A stretch of DNA of 64,000 bases from assembly GCA_964527995.1 (NCBI GenBank), contig CAZGRP010000005.1, forward strand, positions 68,135 through 132,134. The letters are read 5' to 3'. How positions within the stretch are numbered: the first letter of the stretch is position 1; every line of letters begins with the position of its first letter. The notes under the pieces are model-generated. The model had not been told where the DNA came from and did not search any database. It worked only from the letters and a program-made list of their open reading frames with translations. Source of the stretch: CAZGRP01 sp964527995 (GTDB lineage Bacteria; Zhuqueibacterota; Zhuqueibacteria; Oceanimicrobiales; CAZGRP01). The position numbers were made by a program, and so were the translations under genes. Below are positions 27,326 through 35,147 of this stretch, piece after piece.

Positions 27326-27360
27326 AAAATGCAAAATGCAAAATGCAAAATGCAAAATGG
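27326..27360 (+). repeat. Heptamer tandem array AAAATGC x5
   Basis: Four exact AAAATGC units and a final AAAATGG, in perfect 7-bp phase just after nuoN. The surrounding spacer (27317-27645) otherwise holds only the terminator at 27558. It shares words with the array at 48483. Confidence 0.9.
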
Positions 27361-27557
27361 AACGGGGTGGATCGCAATGAAGGCCCAGGGTTATAGAGGC
27401 GGTAGAGGGCCGGGCAGATACAAACGGAACACCGAGGTTTTGGGAGGGTCATTGAATCGATGAATGTAGTCGGTTTGAGGGGAACCATGTGCCGGGCGTC
27501 TTTCGCCGAGTCACGGCACGGCTGATGCCGTCTGGTGGAAACGGCGCAAGGAAGGAG

Positions 27558-27590
27558 GGAGCGTTGGTCGGCGCTCCTTTTGTTGTTTTG
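27558..27590 (+). terminator. Intrinsic terminator after the nuo block
   Basis: Stem GGAGCG (27558-27563) / CGCTCC (27572-27577), 8-nt loop, followed by TTTTGTTGTTTT. It lies about 55 bp before pepA. Confidence 0.7.
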
Positions 27591-27645
27591 GGCCGGGACT
27601 TTCAGCCACGAGACGGACATTGCGGACTAACCAGGGAGACGTGGA

Positions 27646-29142
27646 ATGGAAATCGCAGTAAAGGCTGCACCAATCGACACGGAGCCTTCGGAGGCTCTCA
27701 TCGTCGGCGTACCTCAAGATACATCTTCGTTGCATTTGCCTGCCGCGCTGCAGGAGATCGCCAACGGCCCCATTGCGGCTGGTGACTTCCGCGGCAAAGC
27801 GAATGAGGTCATGCTTCTCTACACCTATCTCGAGCAAGGGCCCAGGCGCCTCTGCCTTGTCGGGCTGGGGGAGTGGGATCACTACACCCTGGAGGCCATA
27901 AGAAAGGCCATCGGCACGGCAGCCAAACAGGTGATGAACCTCGGCGTGCGCAGTTGTGCCGTCGCTCTCGATCTTTTTCGCGGCGAAAAGTTCAACACCA
28001 ACGAGACGGCTCAGGCTATCGTCGAGTCCGCCATTCTGGGGACCTATCAGTATACGCAGTTCAAGGAAGTCGAGCCAGACCAGGCCAAGAGGCTGGAGAA
28101 CATGACCTTGCTGGTGGCGGAGTCTGGGCAACAGGCTGGTGCCGAAGATGGAGCGCGATGGGGAACGATTGTCGCCGATTCGGTCTGTGCCAGCCGCGAC
28201 CTGCAGAACCATCCGGGCAACATGTTGACACCGGCACGGCTCGCCGAAGAGGCGGAAAAACTGGCCCATCGGAAGGACCTATCCTTTGAAGTACTTACAG
28301 AGAAGGAAGCACGCGAGCACGGCATGGGAGCGTTTCTTGCAGTGGCACAGGGCAGCCATCAGCCGCCCCGGTTCATTGTCATGGAGTACAAACCAAAAGG
28401 GGCCGCGGGCGAACCCTATGTATTCATCGGTAAGGGCGTCACTTTCGACAGCGGTGGCATCTCGATCAAGCCGAGCTCGAAGATGGAAGAGATGAAGTTC
28501 GACATGTCGGGCGCAGCCGCGGTGCTTGGCACACTCGCTGCGGTCTCCGATCTGCAGATGCCGGTCCATGTTGTCGGATTGATTCCGGCCACCGAAAACC
28601 TCCCGGGTGGCTCGGCTTTGAAGCCGGGTGACATCGTGCGCGCCAGCAACGGCAAGACCATCGAAATCATCAACACCGATGCCGAAGGCCGGCTGATTCT
28701 TGCTGATGCCCTGGCCTATGCCAAACGCTTTCAACCCGCCGCGGTTGTCGACCTGGCCACGCTCACCGGGGCGTGTGTCGTGGCCCTCGGCCAGGAGGCG
28801 ACCGGCCTGTTCGGCAACGACGAGAGCCTCATGGAGCAACTCAGACAAGCCGGTGAGCAGACGGGTGAGCGCTGCTGGCCGTTGCCCCTTTGGGACGCCT
28901 ATGATGAGCTGATCAAGAGTGACTATGCCGACGTCAAGAACAGCGGCGGCCGTTGGGCCGGGGCGATCACCGCGGCCGCTTTCTTGAAGAAGTTTGTCGA
29001 CGGATACCGCTGGGCCCATCTCGACATCGCTGGAACCGCCTATTCGGACAAAGATCGGCCCATCGCGCCCCGTGGTGGGGCCGGTGTCGGTGTGCGGCTT
29101 CTTGTGCAGTTCCTGAGGAATGCTCTGCAGCGCCCGGCATGA
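27646..29142 (+). CDS. pepA: Leucyl aminopeptidase (M17 family)
   Basis: Cytosolic dinuclear-metal aminopeptidase releasing N-terminal residues from peptides; 498 residues, the usual family length. The N-terminal macro-like domain is about 1-165. Catalytic motifs: GKGVTFDSGGISIKP (about 263-277), the KFDMSGAAAVLGT metal ligand region and the NTDAEGRLILADALAYA signature. It stands between the nuo terminator and the ffh promoter, so it is probably monocistronic. Confidence 0.96.
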   Translation: MEIAVKAAPIDTEPSEALIVGVPQDTSSLHLPAALQEIANGPIAAGDFRGKANEVMLLYTYLEQGPRRLCLVGLGEWDHYTLEAIRKAIGTAAKQVMNLGVRSCAVALDLFRGEKFNTNETAQAIVESAILGTYQYTQFKEVEPDQAKRLENMTLLVAESGQQAGAEDGARWGTIVADSVCASRDLQNHPGNMLTPARLAEEAEKLAHRKDLSFEVLTEKEAREHGMGAFLAVAQGSHQPPRFIVMEYKPKGAAGEPYVFIGKGVTFDSGGISIKPSSKMEEMKFDMSGAAAVLGTLAAVSDLQMPVHVVGLIPATENLPGGSALKPGDIVRASNGKTIEIINTDAEGRLILADALAYAKRFQPAAVVDLATLTGACVVALGQEATGLFGNDESLMEQLRQAGEQTGERCWPLPLWDAYDELIKSDYADVKNSGGRWAGAITAAAFLKKFVDGYRWAHLDIAGTAYSDKDRPIAPRGGAGVGVRLLVQFLRNALQRPA

Positions 29143-29181
29143 GGCACTGCCTGGGGCACCTGCCGGTGCGGCAAATTGATG

Positions 29182-29210
29182 TTGACAATGCAGGCTCCAG
29201 TTCGTATATT
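29182..29210 (+). promoter_or_regulatory. Near-consensus promoter of the ffh operon
   Basis: TTGACA (29182-29187), 17-bp spacer, TATATT (29205-29210). This is the best sigma-70-like match seen in the window, sited right after pepA and 120 bp before ffh. Confidence 0.7.
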
Positions 29211-29216
29211 AGCAAG

Positions 29217-29294
29217 CCCTGGAAGGGAGGGCTGCTTCCCGATGACCTGTCCAGCCTTTGGCCAACAATTTGCTTGCAAAGGCTGCTTTTTTTT
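29217..29294 (+). ncRNA. Short terminated leader RNA upstream of ffh
   Basis: Between the promoter and ffh lie two hairpins: GGAAG/CTTCC at 29221-29239 and a perfect 8-bp stem AGCCTTTG (29253-29260) / CAAAGGCT (29277-29284) followed by eight Ts (29287-29294). This is the layout of an intrinsic terminator inside the leader, giving a roughly 80-nt RNA or an attenuator. It lacks the conserved SRP RNA core, so it is not called as 4.5S RNA. Confidence 0.5.
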
Positions 29295-29331
29295 GGTAAC
29301 TTTTTCTATGTAATTACTGGACTTCCGGTAG

Positions 29332-30642
29332 ATGTTCGAGGAACTGACCGAAAAACTCGAGACAGCGTTCCGCAAGCTTCGTGGTCACGGCAAGCTGACG
29401 GAGAAGAACATCGCCGATTCCATGCGGGAGATCCGGCGGGTGCTCCTGGAGGCCGACGTCAACTACAAGGTCGCCAAGGAGTTTATCGCCCGGGTGCAGG
29501 AGAAAGCCGTCGGCCAGGAGGTGCTACGAAGTATCACGCCAGGCCAGCAGGTCGTCAAAATCATACACGACGAGCTGATCCACTTGATGGGCGAATCCGA
29601 TGCGCCCATTCATTTTGCCCAGATCCCGCCGACGGTGATCATGCTTGTCGGGCTTCAGGGGTCGGGAAAGACGACTCTGGCGGGCAAGCTGGCAGCACAT
29701 TTCAAATCGCGGCACCGCCGCAGTCTGCTGGTGGCAGCGGACTTGAGGCGTCCTGCGGCCGTGGAACAACTTCGCGTCGTTGGCGAACAAGTCGGCGCCC
29801 AGGTCTATACGGCCCAGGGGAAGAATCCTGTCGAGGTGTGTGTCGAGGGCCGAGAGCTGGGGCGCAGGCAAGGATTCGATGTCGTCATTCTCGACACTGC
29901 CGGGCGCCTGCATGTGGATGAAGAGTTGATGGCCGAGCTGGCCAGGATCAAGGACAAGACTCAGCCACAAGAGATTCTCTTCGTCGCAGACGGCATGACC
30001 GGGCAGGACGCAGTCAACACGGCTCAGGAGTTTCTTCGCCGTCTCGATTTCACCGGGGTAGTGCTCACCAAGCTCGATGGGGATGCCCGCGGAGGGGCGG
30101 CTCTCTCCATTCGGGCCGTCACCGGCAAGCCGATCAAGTTCATTAGCCTTGGCGAGAAGTTCGACGCCCTCGAAAAGTTCCACCCGGATCGCATGGCGTC
30201 GCGCATTCTCGGTATGGGCGATATCGTCAGTCTGGTCGAGAAGGCCCAGCAGAGCCTTGACGAGGAAAAAGCGCGCAAGCTCGAGCGCAGGCTTCGGCGA
30301 CAGGAGTTCACGCTGGAGGACTTCTACGATCAGCTTCAGCAGATCAAACGTATGGGACCACTGGATCAGTTGCTCGGCATGATTCCGGGAGTGGGTGGCA
30401 AGGCCCTCAAAGGCCTGTCCGTCGATGACCGCGCTCTGGTTCGCATCGAAGCGATCATCAATTCGATGACGCCGGACGAACGCCGGCGGCCGCACATCAT
30501 CAACGGCAGCCGGCGAAGACGAATCGCCCGCGGCAGTGGAACCTCGATCCAGGACGTCAACAAACTGCTGAAGCAGTTTCAAATGATGCAGAAGATGGTC
30601 AAGAATATGAGTCGGCTCCAGCCTGGCCGCTTGCCGATTTGA
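29332..30642 (+). CDS. ffh: Signal recognition particle protein Ffh
   Basis: GTPase that binds signal sequences with SRP RNA and delivers ribosomes to FtsY. It has 436 residues: N domain (1-85), G domain with GLQGSGKTT (about 106-114), DTAGR and TKLDGDARGG, and a methionine-bearing M domain (GPLDQLLGMIPG, SRRRRIARGSG). The C-terminus ends soon after the M domain, without an extended tail. It heads the ffh-rpsP-khpA-rimM-trmD-rplS order common in bacteria. Confidence 0.98.
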   Translation: MFEELTEKLETAFRKLRGHGKLTEKNIADSMREIRRVLLEADVNYKVAKEFIARVQEKAVGQEVLRSITPGQQVVKIIHDELIHLMGESDAPIHFAQIPPTVIMLVGLQGSGKTTLAGKLAAHFKSRHRRSLLVAADLRRPAAVEQLRVVGEQVGAQVYTAQGKNPVEVCVEGRELGRRQGFDVVILDTAGRLHVDEELMAELARIKDKTQPQEILFVADGMTGQDAVNTAQEFLRRLDFTGVVLTKLDGDARGGAALSIRAVTGKPIKFISLGEKFDALEKFHPDRMASRILGMGDIVSLVEKAQQSLDEEKARKLERRLRRQEFTLEDFYDQLQQIKRMGPLDQLLGMIPGVGGKALKGLSVDDRALVRIEAIINSMTPDERRRPHIINGSRRRRIARGSGTSIQDVNKLLKQFQMMQKMVKNMSRLQPGRLPI

Positions 30643-30677
30643 AGCGTTGTTGAGTTCAAGTAGAAAGGAGAATTGAG

Positions 30678-31253
30678 TTGGCAGTTAAGTTGCGTTTGAG
30701 GCGAATGGGGAAGAAGAAGCAGCCGTTCTACCGCATCGTGGCGGCCGATGCCCGGAAGCCACGGGATGGGGAGTACCTCGACAACTTGGGTACCTACGAT
30801 CCCCGGTCCCATCCCATCGCGGTGGAAGTCAATGAAGAGCGTGCCCTCTACTGGTTGCAACACGGAGCCATACCGACTGATACCGTCCGCAGCCTCCTGC
30901 GGCGGAAGGGGATCCTGCTGAAATGGGATCTGATCAAGCGAGGCTACGACGAGGAACGTATTGCCGAGGAGTTCAAGAAGTGGGAAGTGTTGCAGATTGA
31001 ACGCCGCAAGCGGCTGGAGGCGGCGGAAATCCAGAAACAGAAGCAGCAGGCCGAGGCCGAAGAAGTGACCGCTGAGGAGGAGGCCGCTGGCGCTGAGACC
31101 GAGGCGGCTGTTGAACAGGAGGAGGCCGCTGGCCCAGAGACCGAGGCGGCTGTCGAACAGGAGGAGGCCTCTGCTGAAGCGGGAGATACCTCATCTGAGG
31201 CTGGCGCAGAGCCCGAGGCTGAAGAGCCGGCGGAGACCGACAAAAGCGACTGA
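30678..31253 (+). CDS. rpsP: 30S ribosomal protein S16 with long acidic repeat tail
   Basis: Small-subunit protein S16. Residues 1-85 are canonical (VKLRLRRMGKKKQPFYRIV, YDP near 41). Instead of ending at about 80-100 residues it runs to 191: a KR-rich helix (about 95-120) leads into a Glu/Ala-rich tail containing a tandem duplication of an EEAAGxETEAAVEQ unit that is also visible in the DNA. TTG start with AAGGAG about eight bases upstream. The tail is probably disordered and acidic; some FCB-type S16 proteins have extensions, but its role is unknown. Confidence 0.96.
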   Translation: MAVKLRLRRMGKKKQPFYRIVAADARKPRDGEYLDNLGTYDPRSHPIAVEVNEERALYWLQHGAIPTDTVRSLLRRKGILLKWDLIKRGYDEERIAEEFKKWEVLQIERRKRLEAAEIQKQKQQAEAEEVTAEEEAAGAETEAAVEQEEAAGPETEAAVEQEEASAEAGDTSSEAGAEPEAEEPAETDKSD

Positions 31254-31553
31254 TTGAGGCCGCTGCCCTCCCGCACCTGGAGCTGCCAGGCGGCACGGTG
31301 CAAAGCCCGGTCGATACCGGGCCCGAAGACGCCCGCCCAACCGGAGGATAGGCAGCCGGCGGGATGGCGCTTCAGCTATGTACACGACAACTTCTTCAAT
31401 CTGATCCGTAACACGCTTCGTACGAGATCGCTCTTGGCGACTGGAACCGACCTGGGTCACCGATCACGACGGGGAGGTGTGATACTCAGGCTACTCAAAA
31501 AAGCCGAAGTGGATTCAGATCCCGTCCAGAACAGCCAAACAGGAGGGGTTGAT
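31254..31553. other. Spacer between rpsP and khpA with a strong hairpin
   Basis: 300 bp inside an operon with no gene. It contains a perfect stem GCCCGGT (31307-31313) / ACCGGGC (31318-31324) closed by a CGAT tetraloop and lacking a T-run, so a processing or regulatory structure is more likely than a terminator. The frame of khpA stays open through it, but only the ATG at 31554 has a ribosome binding site. Confidence 0.5.
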
Positions 31554-31784
31554 ATGAAGGAGTTCGTCCTGTACATAGTCAGGCACCTGGTAGATAAGCC
31601 GGAAGAAGTTCAGGTGAACGAGATCGACGGTGAGCGGACGGTTGTGTATGAACTCCGCGTGGGTCAGGGAGATATGGGGAAGGTTATCGGCAGGCGCGGG
31701 CAAACAGCTAAGTCGATCCGTACACTGCTGGCTGCGGCTTCGGCGAAAACAGGAAAGCGGGCTGTTCTAGAGATTCTAGAATAG
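31554..31784 (+). CDS. khpA: KH-domain RNA-binding protein KhpA
   Basis: A 76-residue single KH-domain protein with the GxxG-type loop in GKVIGRRGQTAKSIRTLL (about 43-60). KhpA binds RNA, often with KhpB/Jag, and is regularly encoded between rpsP and rimM, as here. AGGAGGGG lies six bases before the ATG, which rules out the longer upstream extension of the frame. Confidence 0.95.
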   Translation: MKEFVLYIVRHLVDKPEEVQVNEIDGERTVVYELRVGQGDMGKVIGRRGQTAKSIRTLLAAASAKTGKRAVLEILE

Positions 31785-31962
31785 GCTGGTCGAGTCAAGC
31801 TTTCCTCATTGTCCCTCCACAGGGGGCTCGCAAGAAGTTTGCCGCCCGTGTTCACTTGATCGAACTCTCTCAGGTCATCCGCATGTGCGTGGCCAGCTTC
31901 ACCGATTCGCCGCCGCTTTTCTTTTGCCGCGGACGGTAGCAGCGGAATGGTTTCCAACCGGC

Positions 31963-32499
31963 GTGCCTAAGAAGCGTTCTGCACAACGCCCTCCCGAGTT
32001 CGTTACCATCGCCTACGTCGAGCGACCGCATGGCGTGCGCGGTGGTCTTCGACTGCGGGTTGTGACGGATCATCCTGAACAGTTGCACAGCCTGGATCAC
32101 GTTTTCTTGACGAACCGTGAAGGCGTGCGTGAGAAATTCAGGGTGATGCGGGCCAGGGTTCAGGGAGGTCGGATCTACCTCGATCTGGAAGAACTCAAGA
32201 GCCGGGAACAAGCGGCGCAGTGGCGTGGCGCCAGCGTGGAAATCCCCGGCGCGAGTCTGCCGCCATTGGAAGAAGGCGAGTATTACGCCTTCGAACTGAT
32301 TGGTTTGAAAGTTGTCACCACGCAAGGCGAGGAGGTCGGCGTTCTGGCAGAGGTGCTCGATATGCCGGCCAACGATGTATATGTGGTGCGCAAGGGAGAA
32401 AAGGAGCATCTCATTCCGGCAATCAAGGACGTCGTCAAGGAAGTCGATCTGAGTGCCGGACGTATGGTCATCGAGGCGATCGAGGGACTCCTCGACTGA
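31963..32499 (+). CDS. rimM: Ribosome maturation factor RimM
   Basis: Assists 30S maturation by binding S19. About 178 residues: N-terminal barrel (VTIAYVERPHGVRGGLRL at the start, GRIYLDLEELKSREQA) and PRC-barrel (EYYAFELIGLKVVTT, NDVYVVRKGEKEHLIPAI). The frame is open from 31885, but the extra 26 residues do not resemble the family; GTG 31963 is preferred though its ribosome binding site is weak. Next gene trmD follows after 27 bp. Confidence 0.93.
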   Translation: MPKKRSAQRPPEFVTIAYVERPHGVRGGLRLRVVTDHPEQLHSLDHVFLTNREGVREKFRVMRARVQGGRIYLDLEELKSREQAAQWRGASVEIPGASLPPLEEGEYYAFELIGLKVVTTQGEEVGVLAEVLDMPANDVYVVRKGEKEHLIPAIKDVVKEVDLSAGRMVIEAIEGLLD

Positions 32500-32526
32500 C
32501 CACTCATTGTCGTCGCTGGTTGAAAG

Positions 32527-33243
32527 ATGCGGATACACATTCTAACAGGTTTTCCCAAGTTGCTCGATAGCCCGCTCAACGAGAGCATTCTGAAGCGGGC
32601 TCAGGCCAAGGGCCTTGTCGAGATTCTGGTGCACGACCTTCGTGATTACACGACCGACAAGCACAGGCAGATCGACGACTATCCCTATGGCGGTGGGGCT
32701 GGCATGGTGCTCAAACCCGAGCCCATTTTCCGCTGCATGGATACCATCGCCGAGCGCTGGCCGGAGGATGCCCGCAGAGTCATCCTTCTGACGCCCACCG
32801 GAGAGACTTTTAATCAGAAAAAGGCGCAGGAGCTCTCCCTCAGCAAGGGGATGGTACTGATCTGCGGTCACTACAAGGGCGTCGACGACCGGGTGCGCCA
32901 GGCGCTCGTCACCGAGGAAGTCTCGATCGGAGACTATATTCTCACAGGCGGAGAACTTGCGGCATTGGTCGTCGTCGATGCTGTCGTCCGGCTTCTGCCG
33001 GGCGTGCTGGGGGATTTCGACTCCGCCCTGACCGACTCCTTTGTAAACGATCTTTTGGACTGCCCGTACTTTACCCGCCCGGAGGAGTACCGAGGCATGC
33101 GAGTGCCGGAGGTGCTGCTCTCTGGGCATCATGCCCAGATTGCGGCGTGGCGGAGACAGAAATCGCTGGAACGTACGCGAGAGCGGCGTCGCGACCTGTG
33201 GGAGAAAGTCAAAGAGTATTTCGACGCACAGGAAACCGGCTGA
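32527..33243 (+). CDS. trmD: tRNA (guanine-N1-)-methyltransferase TrmD
   Basis: Makes m1G37 in tRNAs, using SAM bound in a trefoil knot. 238 residues. Motifs: DDYPYGGGAGMVLKPEP (about 56-72), LICGHYKGVDDRVR and EVSIGDYILTGGELAALV, all knot signatures. Sits in its usual place between rimM and rplS. Confidence 0.98.
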   Translation: MRIHILTGFPKLLDSPLNESILKRAQAKGLVEILVHDLRDYTTDKHRQIDDYPYGGGAGMVLKPEPIFRCMDTIAERWPEDARRVILLTPTGETFNQKKAQELSLSKGMVLICGHYKGVDDRVRQALVTEEVSIGDYILTGGELAALVVVDAVVRLLPGVLGDFDSALTDSFVNDLLDCPYFTRPEEYRGMRVPEVLLSGHHAQIAAWRRQKSLERTRERRRDLWEKVKEYFDAQETG

Positions 33244-33295
33244 GCGGCGCCGCCGCCGATTCGCTGGAAATGGAATTGATGAGGAGGATGTAGCT

Positions 33296-33637
33296 ATGAG
33301 CAAGATAGACGCACTGACAGCCGCACAACGGAGGAGCGACATCCCTGATTTCGCTCCCGGTGACACCATTGCTGTTCATTACCGTGTCGTGGAGGGCAAC
33401 AAAGAGCGCATCCAGGTATATCAGGGGGTCGTGATTCAGCGCCACGGCAGTGGTTTGAACGAGACCTTCACGGTGCGCAAAGTCTCGAACGGGGTCGGCG
33501 TGGAGCGCATCTTTCCGCTCCATTCGCCCAATATCGCCAAGATCGAGAACTTGCGCCGAGGCCGCGTGCGCCGGGCCCGACTGTTCTACCTGCGGGGATT
33601 GCGCGGAAAGGCCGCCCGCATCGCCGAAAAACGATAG
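33296..33637 (+). CDS. rplS: 50S ribosomal protein L19
   Basis: Large-subunit protein L19, 113 residues. Typical text: DFAPGDTIAVHYRVVEGNKERIQVYQG split by the family glycine, then ETFTVRKVSNGVGVERIFP. ATG 33296 with GAGGAGGA upstream; the open frame further left overlaps trmD and is rejected. Last gene of the operon, followed by a terminator. Confidence 0.98.
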   Translation: MSKIDALTAAQRRSDIPDFAPGDTIAVHYRVVEGNKERIQVYQGVVIQRHGSGLNETFTVRKVSNGVGVERIFPLHSPNIAKIENLRRGRVRRARLFYLRGLRGKAARIAEKR

Positions 33638-33657
33638 CTGGTCAGGCGGAATAGAAC

Positions 33658-33698
33658 GGCCGCTGCGGGACTTGTCGTTCCCCACAGCGGCCTTTTTT
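33658..33698 (+). terminator. Intrinsic terminator of the ffh-rplS operon
   Basis: Perfect stem GGCCGCTG (33658-33665) / CAGCGGCC (33685-33692) followed by six Ts. Confidence 0.9.
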
Positions 33699-33747
33699 CG
33701 TCCGGGGGCCGCCCGAGACCAGGAGAACATCCATACATACGAGAATC

Positions 33748-35082
33748 ATGCGAAGAACTCGTGTTCACACGCCACTTCCGGGGCCGCGCAGCCGCGAATT
33801 CCTGGAGCGGAGGAGTGCCGCCGTACCGGACGCGCTCTACAGCCATATCCCGATTGCTGTACGCCGGGCACTGGGGAGCGAAGTTGAGGACGTGGATGGC
33901 AACCGCTTCATCGATTTCGCCGGCGGCATCGGCGTACTCAATGTTGGACACTGCAACCCCGACGTCGTGGCGGCAGTGGTGGAGCAGGCCGAGAGCCTCA
34001 CGCACATGTGCATGCATGTCGCCATGTACGAGCCCTATGTCGCCCTGGCGGAGAACTTGAATCGCCTCGTCCCTGTACCTGCGCCGAAGAAAACCCTTCT
34101 CGTCAACAGCGGCGCCGAGGCTGTGGAGAACGCGGTCAAGATCGCTCGCTACGCTACAGGCAGACCGGCCCTGGTCGCCTTCGAGCACGGATTCCACGGT
34201 CGTACGCTGCTCGGCCTCAGTCTGACCGGCAAGGTGGCCCCTTACAAGAAGGGCTTTGGCCCGTTCTTCGGGGATGTATACCATGCCCCCTACCCTTACG
34301 GCTATCGCTGCCCCGCCGGCAGCGACCCGCAATCGGCACTGGCATATTACGTCGGCGTGCTTCACGATCTTTTCAAGACCCAGGTCGATCCGCTCGCGGT
34401 CGCTGCGGTGCTCTTCGAGCCGGTTCTCGGCGAAGGAGGCTTCGTGCAGATGCCGCAGGCCTACCTCGAGGAATTATTCGCCCTGTGCCGGCGCTACGGC
34501 ATCCTCACCATCGTCGACGAGATCCAGAGTGGCTGGGGCCGTAGCGGCCGCATGTTCGCCATCGAGCACTACGACGTGGAGCCAGACATCGTGGTCACCG
34601 CGAAATCGATCGCCGGTGGCCTGCCCCTGGCGTCGGTCACGGCTCGTTCCGAATTGGTGGATCATATCCATCCGGGCGGCTTGGGGAGCACATTTGGCGG
34701 AAACCCGATTTCGTGCGCAGCCGGCCTGGCTGCCGTTCGCATCATCGAGGAGAACCGCCTGGCTGATCGAGCCGACAAGCTGGGTCGCTTCGTCCGGGAA
34801 CGGTTCAACGAATGGAAGGAGCGTTTCTCAGCCATCGGCGATGTCCGCGGAGTGGGCGCGATGAACGCCATCGAGTTCGTCAAAGACCGGACGACCAAAG
34901 AACCGGACCCTGAAGCAGTGAGTCGTCTTCATCGTCTCGCCTATGAACGCGGCCTGATCCTGCTCAAGGCCGGCACGTATCAGAATGTCATCCGTACTTT
35001 GATGCCGCTGGTGATCGAGGAGGAGCTGCTCCACGAGGGGCTCGATATCTTTGAGGAGGCGCTCATCGAGGCGCTCGAGTGA
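33748..35082 (+). CDS. Class III aminotransferase (4-aminobutyrate aminotransferase-like)
   Basis: PLP enzyme of 444 residues, fold type I. Motifs: VNSGAEAVENAVKIAR (about 117-132), FHGRTLLGLSLTGK, VDEIQSGWGRSGRMFA with the PLP-ring aspartate, and the Schiff-base lysine in VTAKSIAGGLPLASV. Sequence features fit GabT (GABA or 5-aminovalerate) better than BioA or ArgD, but the substrate cannot be fixed from sequence. The neighbour is a convergent solute:sodium symporter, possibly for an amino-acid-derived substrate. Confidence 0.92.
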   Translation: MRRTRVHTPLPGPRSREFLERRSAAVPDALYSHIPIAVRRALGSEVEDVDGNRFIDFAGGIGVLNVGHCNPDVVAAVVEQAESLTHMCMHVAMYEPYVALAENLNRLVPVPAPKKTLLVNSGAEAVENAVKIARYATGRPALVAFEHGFHGRTLLGLSLTGKVAPYKKGFGPFFGDVYHAPYPYGYRCPAGSDPQSALAYYVGVLHDLFKTQVDPLAVAAVLFEPVLGEGGFVQMPQAYLEELFALCRRYGILTIVDEIQSGWGRSGRMFAIEHYDVEPDIVVTAKSIAGGLPLASVTARSELVDHIHPGGLGSTFGGNPISCAAGLAAVRIIEENRLADRADKLGRFVRERFNEWKERFSAIGDVRGVGAMNAIEFVKDRTTKEPDPEAVSRLHRLAYERGLILLKAGTYQNVIRTLMPLVIEEELLHEGLDIFEEALIEALE

Positions 35083-35147
35083 CGGAGCGCGTGAGGCTAC
35101 TTTGGCATGCGTGATGGGGCTGAGATCTTCTCGGTACCCGGCCTCCG

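Noticed and set aside
29217..29294. SRP RNA gene before ffh
   Set aside because: The conserved SRP RNA core (GGTCAGG and GGAAGGA-type loop with paired arms) was looked for and is absent.
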